Source of the DNA: Pontibacter mangrovi
GTDB lineage: Bacteria; Bacteroidota; Bacteroidia; Cytophagales; Hymenobacteraceae
Assembly (NCBI RefSeq): GCF_006385705.1
Contig: NZ_VFRQ01000012.1
Location: 49,238 to 113,237, forward strand
Reading direction: 5' to 3'
Length of the DNA: 64,000 nucleotides
The notes below the pieces were generated by a model that had not been told where the DNA came from, ran no database searches, and saw nothing but the letters and a program-made list of their open reading frames with translations. The position numbers and the translations under genes were made by a program. Positions 7,832 to 15,775 of this stretch are shown one piece after another. Numbering within the stretch: position 1 is the first letter of the stretch; each line of letters starts with the position of its first letter.

Positions 7832-9211
7832 CTATTTGCCGATGCAGAACTTCGTAAAAATATTATCCAGCAAGTCATCTGTGGTGATCTCCCCTGTGAT
7901 CTCGCCCAGGCTGTAAAGTGCCCTGCGGATATCGGCCGCTACCAGGTCACCGCTCATACCCAAGCCTATGCCGTTAAGCACATCATCCAGGGCCGAGTAG
8001 GTTTTGTTCAGGCTGTCTACGTGGCGCAGGTTGGTGACGATGGTTTGGCTTTGCGTATTCAGTTTCCCCAGGTTAACCTTCTCTACCAAAGCCTGTTTCA
8101 AGGCATCCAGGTTGGCACCCTCAGCCGCTGAAATCTGCACCAGCCCATCTATACTTGCAAAAGCATCTAACTTCGCAGCGGATGCCTGGTCTATCTTGTT
8201 GGCAACGGCTACCAGCGGCAATTTCTGGGGGTTCAGCCTGTCCAGTTCTGCCTGCACCTCCGCGGCGGTTACCTCCGTAATGTCAAACAGGTAAATGATA
8301 AGCGAGGACTGGCTGAGCTTCTGCATGGTGCGCTCCACGCCAATGGCCTCTACCTTGTCTGTCGTTTCGCGGAGACCCGCCGTGTCGATAAAGCGGAAGG
8401 TGATGCCTTCCATGTTAATCTCATCCTCTATAAAGTCGCGCGTGGTGCCCGGAACGTCCGAAACAATGGCTTTCTCTTCGTTCAGCAGCTTGTTTAGCAA
8501 AGTGGATTTACCTGCATTGGGTTTGCCCACAATCACAGTCGGTACGCCGTTCTTGATCACGTTGCCCAGCTCAAACGACTTCAGCAGTTCGCGGATTATA
8601 CTTTGGATGTTGCCTATGAGTGTGCGCAGCTGGTCCCGGTCAGCAAACTCCACATCCTCTTCGCCAAAATCCAGTTCCAGTTCTATCATAGAGGCAAAGT
8701 GCACCAGCTCGGCGCGCAGGCGCTTTATCTCCTGCGAAAAGCCGCCGCGCATCTGCTTCATGGCCACCTCATGCGAGAGGGCAGAGTCGGAAGAGATAAG
8801 ATCTGCAACGGCCTCGGCCTGCGCCAGGTCGAACTGCCCGTTCAGGAAAGCGCGCTTTGTAAACTCTCCCGCGTTGGCCAAGCGAGCACCCTTTTGGAGG
8901 AGCAGCTTCACGATCTGCTGTACAATAAAATCGGAGCCGTGGCACGAAATCTCCACCACGTTTTCCTTGGTGTAGGAGTGCGGCGCCACAAACAGTGACA
9001 CCAACACTTCGTCCAGCACCTTGCCTTCGTCGCGTATGGTGCCGAAGTGGATCGTGTGGCTGGCCTGGCTGGCAAGGTCTTTACCTTTAAACACACTGTT
9101 AGTGATGTTAATGGCCTCCGGACCGGAAAGCCTGATCACGGCAATGGCACCCACGCCGGGGGCAGTGGCTACTGCTACAATTGTGTCGTTCGTATGGAAA
9201 TGGTTCGTCAA
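7832..9211 (-). CDS. mnmE: tRNA uridine-5-carboxymethylaminomethyl modification GTPase MnmE
   Basis: 459 residues, the normal family length. MnmE, with MnmG, modifies the wobble uridine of certain tRNAs. The N-terminal folate-binding domain starts DTIVAVATAPGVGAIAVIRLSGP. The inserted G domain carries GKPNAGKS (229-236), the PGTTRD switch (about 254-259), DTAG (276-279) and NKID (about 337). The protein ends with the conserved FCIGK, whose Cys is needed for modification. All landmarks are intact. A -7-like promoter element lies 25 bases upstream of the start, and a terminator follows. The upstream minus-strand gene (thioredoxin-like lipoprotein) is separated by a small inverted repeat, so mnmE is probably transcribed alone. 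Confidence 0.97.
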   Translation of the reverse strand: MTNHFHTNDTIVAVATAPGVGAIAVIRLSGPEAINITNSVFKGKDLASQASHTIHFGTIRDEGKVLDEVLVSLFVAPHSYTKENVVEISCHGSDFIVQQIVKLLLQKGARLANAGEFTKRAFLNGQFDLAQAEAVADLISSDSALSHEVAMKQMRGGFSQEIKRLRAELVHFASMIELELDFGEEDVEFADRDQLRTLIGNIQSIIRELLKSFELGNVIKNGVPTVIVGKPNAGKSTLLNKLLNEEKAIVSDVPGTTRDFIEDEINMEGITFRFIDTAGLRETTDKVEAIGVERTMQKLSQSSLIIYLFDITEVTAAEVQAELDRLNPQKLPLVAVANKIDQASAAKLDAFASIDGLVQISAAEGANLDALKQALVEKVNLGKLNTQSQTIVTNLRHVDSLNKTYSALDDVLNGIGLGMSGDLVAADIRRALYSLGEITGEITTDDLLDNIFTKFCIGK

Positions 9212-9235
9212 AGCAGGTAATAGTTAATGGCACTG

Positions 9236-9243
9236 CAAAGGTA
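9236..9243 (-). promoter_or_regulatory. Candidate -7 element for mnmE (TACCTTTG)
   Basis: On the minus strand TACCTTTG matches the Bacteroidota TAnnTTTG -7 consensus and would start transcription about 19 bases before the mnmE ATG. I did not find a clear TTG -33 box at the usual spacing. Confidence 0.4.
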
Positions 9244-9255
9244 GGGGTTTATTCA

Positions 9256-9277
9256 GTATAAGCATCCTTGCTTATAC
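9256..9277. terminator. Small inverted repeat GTATAAGC/GCTTATAC
   Basis: Perfect 8-bp arms (9256-9263 and 9270-9277) around a 6-base loop, 12 bases past the stop of the thioredoxin-like gene and just upstream of the mnmE promoter element. It may terminate the former or be a regulatory site. It contains the TATAAG/CTTATA relative of the abundant window-wide heptamer. Confidence 0.35.
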
Positions 9278-9289
9278 CTTGGGAGGTGG

Positions 9290-9895
9290 CTACAGGCTTT
9301 TTTCATACTCCTGAAAGCTCATCTGCTTGTGGTGGTTCTCCCCGAAATAACGCAGAATCTTAGAGAAGTTATCTGCATCCAGGTAGCCGGGAACAGGAGC
9401 CAGCATGTTCATCTGCTCGTCCAGGTATACGGTGGTCGGAAAGCTCAACTGCCCCTGCAGCAGGGCCACCGCCAGCTCATGCGAGCGGTACTCGTCTTTA
9501 TAGGTAAATGTCTGGCCTTTCAGCGTGATGGGTTCTTTTCCTTCGGCATTAAGCTTTACAGCGTAAAAGTGCTCCTTCACAAGCTCCCTTACCTTCGGGT
9601 CCGTAAAGGTTTCCTTGTCCATTTTCTTGCACCAGCCGCACCAGTCTGTATACACGTCTATGACCACCTTGCGGGGCTCTTGCTCCATGCGTGCCGCGGC
9701 TTCCTCTATCGTCAGCCATTCAATTCTATCAGCCTCTTTAGCTGGTGCCGGAGTATTTGCTGCAGTGGGCGCCTGGGCTACAGCGGCTGTCTCAGTGGTG
9801 CTGTTGGAAGCGGCAGGTGCGGTGCTTTTGTTGCAGCCGGCCAGCAAAAAGGCAAGACCAAGTATGGCTAGGTATGTTTTTCCAGGGTTTTTCAT
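9290..9895 (-). CDS. Thioredoxin-fold lipoprotein
   Basis: A 201-residue lipoprotein with lipobox LLAG-Cys21, a low-complexity Ala/Thr/Pro linker (about 22-52), then a thioredoxin-like domain. The domain carries the redox motif WCGWCKK (Cys86, Cys89) and a later SFPTTVYLD cis-Pro segment. It resembles DsbD-gamma or thioredoxin-7-type proteins that reduce or shuffle disulfides on the periplasmic side. The partner is not evident: no DsbD-like transmembrane protein is adjacent. It sits between mntH and mnmE on the same strand. Confidence 0.82.
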   Translation of the reverse strand: MKNPGKTYLAILGLAFLLAGCNKSTAPAASNSTTETAAVAQAPTAANTPAPAKEADRIEWLTIEEAAARMEQEPRKVVIDVYTDWCGWCKKMDKETFTDPKVRELVKEHFYAVKLNAEGKEPITLKGQTFTYKDEYRSHELAVALLQGQLSFPTTVYLDEQMNMLAPVPGYLDADNFSKILRYFGENHHKQMSFQEYEKSL

Positions 9896-9947
9896 GCTAT
9901 AGTATACTTTTAGCCAAAACGCGCTAGTGTGCCCGTATAGTTCAGTG

Positions 9948-11831
9948 CTATACGATCAGCATCGGGATCTTGACGGCGTGGCGCACAGCATTGATGGTGG
10001 TGCCCAGGATAAGGTCCTTCATGATCCGGTGCCCATGGGAGCCCATTACCAGCAGGTCTGCCTCAAAAGTATGCACAATTTTAGGGATGTGCTGTTTCGG
10101 GCTGCCAAAGCCCAGTTGGGCCGTTACGTTATAGCCGCGGCTGCGCAAGTCGTTGGCGTAGCGCTGCAGGTTGTCCCAGTCCGAGGTGGTTTCCATGTCC
10201 TTTATCTCCTGGCCCAGTACCAGCGCGCCAGCTGTTTCCACGATGTGGATGAGCAGGTACTCGGCAGCAGGGGTGCCGATGGCAATGGCGCTGTCGAGCA
10301 CGCGCTTATCTGTGTCAGAGAAATCCACGGTGATGGCAATCTTTTTGTAAACGGGCTTTTGCGCGGGCTCATAGGCAACAGGCTTATGGTGCCCGGTAGC
10401 TGTAAGAGAGCGGGTCGAAGAGCCGGCAATCAGTGGCTGAAACGTGATGTAAAGCAGCAGCAAACCGCAGGCCACCGCCACAGGCACCACCAACAGCCAG
10501 ATCAGCACAGGGTTTTCGCTTACCTGTAGCCACTCTGCGATCTGGTCCACCACCAGTTTGGCGTTCAGCACCACAATGGTAGAGGCGATAAGCCAGGCAG
10601 CGGTTTTAAGCCAGGGGCCGATAGCAAACTCGCCCATGCGCGCTTTGTTGCTCACAAAGTGAATCAGGGGAATCACGGCAAAGCCCAGTTGTAAGCTCAG
10701 CACCACCTGGCTCAGCACCAGCAGCTCACCTGTCTCATCTTCCCCAAAGTATAAAATAACGAACAGGGCAGGGCCCACGGCCAGCAGGCGCGTGATCATG
10801 CGGCGAAGCCAGGGCTGAATGCGCAGGTTCAGGTAGCCTTCCATCACGATCTGCCCAGCCAGCGTGCCGGTAAGCGTGGAGCTTTGGCCGGCGGCAATCA
10901 GGGCGACGGCAAACAGGATAGGGGCCCACTGCGTGCCCAGCAGCGGAGCGAGAAACTTATGCGCGTCCTGTATCTCGGTGACGGTATGGATGCCGTTGCG
11001 GTAAAAGGCCGCGGCGGCAAGTATAAGTATGGCCGCGTTAACGAACAAAGCCAGGTTCAGGGCCACGGCCGAGTCCACGAAGTTATACTTGATGGCGCGC
11101 CAGATGCCCTGTGGCGTGCGCTCTATCTTCCGCGACTGCACCAGGGAAGAGTGCAGGTACAGGTTGTGCGGCATTACGGTGGCCCCGATGATACCGATGG
11201 CAATGTAAAGGGCATCGTTGTTCGGGATGGAAGGGACAAAGCCGGCCACCAACTCGCCCACGTCCGGTTTGGCAAACACCATCTCCAGCACAAAGGCCAC
11301 ACCAATAATCGACACCAGCGCCAGCACAAAAGCCTCCATTTTGCGCATCCCTTTGTTGATCAGGAAAAGCAGCAGGAAGGTGTCCAGCACGGTGAGGCTG
11401 ACGCCCCAAACCAGCGGCATGCCAAAAAGCAGCTGCAGGCCAATGGCCATACCCAACACTTCAGCCAGGTCGCAGGCGGCAATGGCAATCTCGGCCAGCA
11501 CATACAGCGGAATGTTGATAAATGCCGGATAACTCTCGCGGGAGGCCTGGGCCAGGTCTTTGCCGCGCACCACGCCCAAGCGGGCGCTCAGGCTTTGCAG
11601 CAGGATAGCCATCAGGTTCGACATGAGCAGCACCCACACCAGCTTATAGCCAAACTGGCTGCCGCCGGCAATGTCGGTGGCCCAGTTGCCGGGATCCATG
11701 TAGCCCACGCTCACCATGTAGGCCGGGCCCAGGAATGCGAACAGCCGTCTCCAGAAGCTGGTGGATTTGGTGGTGTCGATAGAGGCGTGTACCTCTTCGA
11801 GGGATTTGCCGGAGTACGTTTCCTGTAGCAT
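9948..11831 (-). CDS. mntH: Nramp manganese/metal transporter with C-terminal UspA domain
   Basis: 627 residues from the start chosen at 11831 (MLQETYSG); the longer in-frame start at 11888 would overlap the upstream regulator gene. Residues ~25-440 are an Nramp/MntH metal-proton symporter with the DPGN motif (46-49) and the MPHN motif in the sixth helix region, both metal-binding. Residues ~485-627 are a universal stress protein A domain with the nucleotide-binding GSHGH...G..INAVRH pattern. Ordinary MntH is ~410-440 residues, so the UspA part is a fusion that may couple uptake to ATP or second-messenger state; this is inference. It follows mntR by 29 bases, forming an operon. Confidence 0.92.
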   Translation of the reverse strand: MLQETYSGKSLEEVHASIDTTKSTSFWRRLFAFLGPAYMVSVGYMDPGNWATDIAGGSQFGYKLVWVLLMSNLMAILLQSLSARLGVVRGKDLAQASRESYPAFINIPLYVLAEIAIAACDLAEVLGMAIGLQLLFGMPLVWGVSLTVLDTFLLLFLINKGMRKMEAFVLALVSIIGVAFVLEMVFAKPDVGELVAGFVPSIPNNDALYIAIGIIGATVMPHNLYLHSSLVQSRKIERTPQGIWRAIKYNFVDSAVALNLALFVNAAILILAAAAFYRNGIHTVTEIQDAHKFLAPLLGTQWAPILFAVALIAAGQSSTLTGTLAGQIVMEGYLNLRIQPWLRRMITRLLAVGPALFVILYFGEDETGELLVLSQVVLSLQLGFAVIPLIHFVSNKARMGEFAIGPWLKTAAWLIASTIVVLNAKLVVDQIAEWLQVSENPVLIWLLVVPVAVACGLLLLYITFQPLIAGSSTRSLTATGHHKPVAYEPAQKPVYKKIAITVDFSDTDKRVLDSAIAIGTPAAEYLLIHIVETAGALVLGQEIKDMETTSDWDNLQRYANDLRSRGYNVTAQLGFGSPKQHIPKIVHTFEADLLVMGSHGHRIMKDLILGTTINAVRHAVKIPMLIV

Positions 11832-11860
11832 AGTCGGATGCAGTATAAAGGTGGTAAGAG

Positions 11861-12520
11861 TTAGGCGGAAAGGTAGATGTTGCGGCATACCTCACTGGAC
11901 AGGAGCAGCTGCTTTTCGCCGTTCAGCTCTACTTCCAGCGAGTTATCGTAGGGGATTTTATCTTTTACCCGAATATGAGCGCCCAGGCCGATGCCCAGTT
12001 TATCGAGGTACTGCAGAAAGAGCGGCTGCGAGTCGCTCACGCCCACCACCTTGCCTTCGCTGCCTGTTTCCAGCTCGCCTAGCAGCTGCTGCTTTTTCAG
12101 CTTCATTTCCCCGTCTTCCGTTGGAATCGGGTCGCCGTGCGGGTCAAACCTGGGGTAGCCCAGGTACTCATCCAGGCGGTTGGTGAGCAGGCTGGAGGAG
12201 ATGTGCTCCAACTCCTCGGCCACCTCGTGCACCTCATCCCAGTTAAATTTTAGCTTTTCTACGAGAAAGGTTTCCCAAAGGCGGTGCTTGCGGATGATCT
12301 GCAGCGCCACGCGCTCGCCCTGGGGTGTCAGCGAAACGCCTTTATACTTTACATAGTTAACAATGTCCTTTGAGCTCAGCTTCCGGAGCATATCGGTCAC
12401 CGAGGCCGCTTTGGTCTCCAGCACTTCGGCGATGGCATTGGTGCTAACTTCCTGCGTGCCGTTGGCCGAAAGCTTGAAAATAGCTTTAATGTAGTTCTCC
12501 TCTGTGTAGCTGTGTGACAC
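11861..12520 (-). CDS. mntR: DtxR/MntR-family metal-dependent repressor
   Basis: 219 residues. It has an N-terminal winged HTH (about 1-65; TEENYIKAIFKL, AIAEVLETKAASVTDMLRKL), a metal-binding dimerisation domain (about 66-140; HRLWETFLVEKL, EVAEELEHISS, DPHGDPIP), and a C-terminal SH3-like FeoA domain (about 150-219). The HRLWE and ELEH...HGDP residues are the usual metal ligands. The FeoA tail makes it closer to DtxR/IdeR-sized proteins than short MntR. Being directly upstream of mntH, it most likely represses this operon when Mn or Fe is plentiful. The inverted repeats at 12537-12593, in its leader, are candidate operators. Confidence 0.9.
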   Translation of the reverse strand: MSHSYTEENYIKAIFKLSANGTQEVSTNAIAEVLETKAASVTDMLRKLSSKDIVNYVKYKGVSLTPQGERVALQIIRKHRLWETFLVEKLKFNWDEVHEVAEELEHISSSLLTNRLDEYLGYPRFDPHGDPIPTEDGEMKLKKQQLLGELETGSEGKVVGVSDSQPLFLQYLDKLGIGLGAHIRVKDKIPYDNSLEVELNGEKQLLLSSEVCRNIYLSA

Positions 12521-12536
12521 TTTGTTTTAATTTTGA

Positions 12537-12593
12537 ATGAGCGAATGAGTGAATGTGTGAGTAATGTAATTCGCTCATGCACACATTCACTCA
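12537..12593. repeat. Interleaved inverted repeats between fabH and mntR
   Basis: Two perfect inverted repeats overlap in A-B-A'-B' order. A is ATGAGCGAAT (12537-12546) with A' at 12569-12578; B is TGAGTGAATGTGTG (12546-12559) with B' at 12580-12593. The arms are built from GAATGAG-like units. The order would give a pseudoknot in RNA, or alternative hairpins. The site lies just past fabH and 17 bases before the mntR start codon, so it can act as terminator, operator or RNA switch. Confidence 0.75.
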
Positions 12594-12606
12594 CTCAAAA
12601 CTGTAT

Positions 12607-13605
12607 TTACCAGCGGATAAGCGCCGAGGCCCAGGTAAAGCCGCTGCCAAAGGCTGCCAGGCACACCAGGTCGCCTTCTTTAATACGGCCTTCCTCATAG
12701 GCTTCGCTCAGGGCGATGGGCACGGAGGCTGCCGTCGTGTTGCCATACTTCTGGATGTTGCTCATCACCTTCTCTGCCGGCAAGCCCATCTTCTGCTGGA
12801 TAAAGGAGGTAATGCGCAGGTTAGCCTGGTGCGGCACCAGCAGGTCGATGTCCTGCGGGGTATAGCCGTTCTTGCGCAGGGCCTCCTCAATCACCTCCGG
12901 GAAACGGGTAACGGCATGCTTGAACACCATGTTTCCGTTCATGTATGGATAAACGCTGCCATCATCGATCATTTCGTGCGTCAGGCGCTCTTTTTTGTTG
13001 CTGTTAGGGGCCGTTACGGCCAGTTCTTCGGCAAACTCGCCGTCGGCATGCAGGTGCGTAGACAGGATGCCTTTGTCATTGCTTTCAGAAGGGGTCAGTA
13101 CCACGGCACCGGCGCCGTCACCAAAAATAACCGATACGCCGCGGCCGCGGGTTGTAAAGTCCAGGCCGGTAGAGTGGATCTCAGACCCTACCACCAGCAC
13201 GTTGTTATACATGCCTGTCTTGATGAACTGGTCACCCACAGAGAGGGCATAGATAAAGCCGGAGCACTGGTTGCGCACGTCCAGCGCCGGAATCTCCTTC
13301 AGGCCCAGCTCCCGCTGCAACAGCACGCCCGAGCCAGGGAAAACATAGTCAGGGCTTAGGGTGGCAAATACAATAAAATCGATGTCCTTGGGCTCCAGGC
13401 CAGCCATCTGGATGGCTTTGCGGGCAGCGGCGGCTCCCATATTGGCCGTGGTGTCTACGCCTTCCTGAAAATAGCGGCGCTCCACAATGCCTGTCCGTTC
13501 CCGAATCCACTCGTCCGAAGTGTCCATCAGCTTTTCCAGGTCCTTGTTCGTTACCACGTTTTCCGGCACGTAGTGGCCTACACCTGCAATTTTAGAGTTA
13601 CGCAT
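12607..13605 (-). CDS. fabH: Beta-ketoacyl-ACP synthase III
   Basis: 332 residues, the usual FabH length. It condenses an acyl-CoA starter with malonyl-ACP to begin fatty acid synthesis. The catalytic triad is visible: Cys114 in RNQCSGF, His258 in VPHQANLRI and Asn288 in YGNTTAAS. The GDGAGAVVL segment (161-169) and the ending FGSGFTWASALIRW are family hallmarks. No acyl-carrier or plsX/rpmF neighbours are present, unlike the common fabH operon, so this may be one of several FabH copies. A TATATTTG -7-like element lies 24 bases upstream of the start. Confidence 0.95.
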   Translation of the reverse strand: MRNSKIAGVGHYVPENVVTNKDLEKLMDTSDEWIRERTGIVERRYFQEGVDTTANMGAAAARKAIQMAGLEPKDIDFIVFATLSPDYVFPGSGVLLQRELGLKEIPALDVRNQCSGFIYALSVGDQFIKTGMYNNVLVVGSEIHSTGLDFTTRGRGVSVIFGDGAGAVVLTPSESNDKGILSTHLHADGEFAEELAVTAPNSNKKERLTHEMIDDGSVYPYMNGNMVFKHAVTRFPEVIEEALRKNGYTPQDIDLLVPHQANLRITSFIQQKMGLPAEKVMSNIQKYGNTTAASVPIALSEAYEEGRIKEGDLVCLAAFGSGFTWASALIRW

Positions 13606-13628
13606 ACTATTCGTGTTGTATTTAGTGA

Positions 13629-13636
13629 CAAATATA
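13629..13636 (-). promoter_or_regulatory. Candidate -7 element for fabH (TATATTTG)
   Basis: TATATTTG on the minus strand fits TAnnTTTG and would give a leader of about 15-20 bases before the fabH start. The -33 region is T-rich but has no clean TTG. Confidence 0.4.
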
Positions 13637-13684
13637 ATGACTAATTTTTAATTTAGGGTTATCTAAAAATATATTTAAATGTTC

Positions 13685-14821
13685 TTAATGGCTGTCGATG
13701 ATCTTGCTGATCACTCCTAAAAGCTTTTTTTCCTCTGTTTCCCAGTACACGTCCTGCGGCACGCCTGAAGTATAAAATAGCCCCTGCTGTATACGTGCCA
13801 GCAGTTCTAAGGGGCTAACCTGCCGGAAATCTATCGCCAGACCTGCCCCGGCAGCTACGACCACGTTCTGCCACAGCGGGTTTTCGGGCACCAGCACGGG
13901 CAGGGCGTAGGCCATGTACTCGTATAGTTTGGTGGGCATGCAGCGCTCGGTGCTGGGGTTGGGGCGGTACGGCAGCAGGCCCAGGTTACAGGCTTGTATG
14001 TGCTGCAGTATCTGTTGGTGCGGCACCAGCCTGTCGCCGCCGATGAGCGTGATGTAGCTTTTACCCTGCAGGCGCTGCTGCAGCTTTTGCAGGGTCTGGC
14101 GGTGCGCGCAGTAGCCAATGATGGTGAGCGTAGTAGACGGTGCCAGGTCATGCAGGGCCTCCGCCAGGTCCACCGCCTCAAACACCCCGTACAGCTCGGC
14201 GATGGTGCCGGAGTAGAGCAGGCGCAGCGGCGCATTGCCTAAGCCTACCGGGGTAGCGGGCAAGGTATAGTTTGCCGCAGGTTTATACTTGTTGCCGATC
14301 ACGGTGAAGCACCCTGGCCTCAGAAACGGCAGCTCCTGCGCATAACTTTCCTCGGCCAGCAGAAAATGTGCTACAGCCGGCGATGCCCTTTGCTCTGTGC
14401 TCCCTACCCAGCGGGCCAGCAGCTGCCGGAGCAGGGGCGGGTAGTGCCGCTGCGAGGTCAGGTTCAACGTATAATTTTCCTGTACATCGTACACCAGCTT
14501 TGCGCCATACTGGCGGCAATAGCGCAGGCTGGCTTGCAGCAGCTCGTGCGTGCAGGCAATGACCAGGTCCGGCTTTAGCGTGTGCAGCAGGCGCTCATAC
14601 TTCTGCTGTGCCAAAAACCGGCCGGCGCTCAGGCGGCTGAAGCGAAAGATGGGGTGAAAGTGCAGGTTAGCGGGACTTGCCTCAGGCAGCGGCGCTTGAA
14701 AACCAGCCAGGTGAACCTGGGTTTCTGGCAGCTTGCACAACGACAGGCCCAGCTTTTCATACATACGGGTGTCGTTCAAGGGCTTTAGCAGCGAGGCAAG
14801 CAGGATTCTGGTTTCAGACAT
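13685..14821 (-). CDS. Glycosyltransferase, GT4-like fold
   Basis: A 378-residue GT-B glycosyltransferase. The N-terminal Rossmann half starts TRILLASLLKPLNDTRMYEKLG. The C-terminal half has PLRLLYSGTIAELYGV and a late donor-binding segment (GLLPYRPNPSTERCMPTKLYEYMAYALPVLV) in which the Glu of the E-Y-M element replaces the usual E-x7-E position. It transfers a sugar from a nucleotide donor; acceptor unknown. It is not in the main polysaccharide cluster and is divergent from dapD, whose start lies 53 bases away. Confidence 0.8.
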   Translation of the reverse strand: MSETRILLASLLKPLNDTRMYEKLGLSLCKLPETQVHLAGFQAPLPEASPANLHFHPIFRFSRLSAGRFLAQQKYERLLHTLKPDLVIACTHELLQASLRYCRQYGAKLVYDVQENYTLNLTSQRHYPPLLRQLLARWVGSTEQRASPAVAHFLLAEESYAQELPFLRPGCFTVIGNKYKPAANYTLPATPVGLGNAPLRLLYSGTIAELYGVFEAVDLAEALHDLAPSTTLTIIGYCAHRQTLQKLQQRLQGKSYITLIGGDRLVPHQQILQHIQACNLGLLPYRPNPSTERCMPTKLYEYMAYALPVLVPENPLWQNVVVAAGAGLAIDFRQVSPLELLARIQQGLFYTSGVPQDVYWETEEKKLLGVISKIIDSH

Positions 14822-14874
14822 CCATCAAAAATACTTACTTTTACGAAATAATAGGTACAAAGCATTTTTTGATA

Positions 14875-15687
14875 ATGGAACTAAGAGAAACGATAGAACA
14901 GGCCTGGGACAACCGCGAACTCCTGAAAGAGTCGGCAACGGTGGAGGCGATACGTTCTGTGATAGACGACCTGGACCGTGGCTTGATTCGTGTGGCGGAG
15001 CCTGGGGATGGGGAGTGGACCGTGAACGAATGGGTAAAGAAGGCGGTGCTGCTGTACTTCCCGATACAGCAGATGAAGACGATTGAGGTAGGCCCCTTTG
15101 AGTTTCATGATAAGATCACGCTGAAGCGCAACTATGCCCAGCTGGGGGTGCGCGTGGTGCCGCATGCGGTGGCCCGTTACGGCTCGTTCCTGGCAAAGGG
15201 CGTTGTGATGATGCCCTCTTACGTGAACATCGGCGCTTACGTGGATTCCGGAACCATGGTAGACACCTGGGCTACGGTGGGTAGCTGCGCGCAGGTGGGC
15301 AAATACGTGCACCTGAGCGGTGGCGTGGGCCTGGGCGGCGTGCTGGAGCCGGTGCAGGCGGCCCCTGTCATTGTAGAAGACGGTGCCTTTATCGGGTCCA
15401 GAAGTATACTGGTGGAAGGCTGCCGCATTGGCAAAGAGGCCGTGATCGGGGCCGGTGTCACGATTACGGGCAGCTCAAAAATCATCGACGTGACGGGAAG
15501 CGAGCCGAAAGAGTATAAAGGCTACGTGCCGCCACGCTCTGTCGTGATTCCGGGCTCTTACACGAAGAAGTTTCCGGCCGGGGAGTACCAGGTGCCATGC
15601 GCCCTCATCATCGGGCAGCGCAAGGAAAGCACGGACCTCAAAACCTCTCTGAACGACGTGCTGCGCGACCATGCGGTAGCAGTATAA
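14875..15687 (+). CDS. dapD: 2,3,4,5-tetrahydropyridine-2,6-dicarboxylate N-succinyltransferase
   Basis: 270 residues from the ATG at 14875 (MELRETIEQAWDNREL), the usual DapD length; upstream in-frame ATGs overlap the divergent glycosyltransferase and are rejected. DapD succinylates tetrahydrodipicolinate in the lysine/diaminopimelate pathway. The N-terminal alpha domain is followed by left-handed beta-helix hexapeptide repeats (about 100-230; VNIGAYVDSGTMVDTWATVGSCAQVG, quoted in part) and a C-terminal lid with PRSVVIPG. A terminator follows. The shared 53-base divergent spacer holds a TACTTTTA sequence resembling a -7 element. Confidence 0.97.
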   Translation: MELRETIEQAWDNRELLKESATVEAIRSVIDDLDRGLIRVAEPGDGEWTVNEWVKKAVLLYFPIQQMKTIEVGPFEFHDKITLKRNYAQLGVRVVPHAVARYGSFLAKGVVMMPSYVNIGAYVDSGTMVDTWATVGSCAQVGKYVHLSGGVGLGGVLEPVQAAPVIVEDGAFIGSRSILVEGCRIGKEAVIGAGVTITGSSKIIDVTGSEPKEYKGYVPPRSVVIPGSYTKKFPAGEYQVPCALIIGQRKESTDLKTSLNDVLRDHAVAV

Positions 15688-15712
15688 TGCGATCCATACG
15701 CAATTACGAAAA

Positions 15713-15755
15713 GCCGCGCCCCCGCCAGATCAATCAGGCGGGGGCGCGGCTTTTT
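15713..15755 (+). terminator. dapD terminator
   Basis: Perfect 14-bp GC-rich arms GCCGCGCCCCCGCC (15713-15726) and its complement (15737-15750), followed by TTTTT, 25 bases after the dapD stop. It also faces the 3' end of the minus-strand T9SS gene and has AAAA on its left, so it probably serves both. Confidence 0.9.
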
Positions 15756-15775
15756 ATAGTTTCCTGTGGATGCGC

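Noticed and set aside
10884..11828. 314-codon plus-strand frame opposite mntH
   Set aside because: His/Gln/Gly-rich antisense translation without recognisable features.
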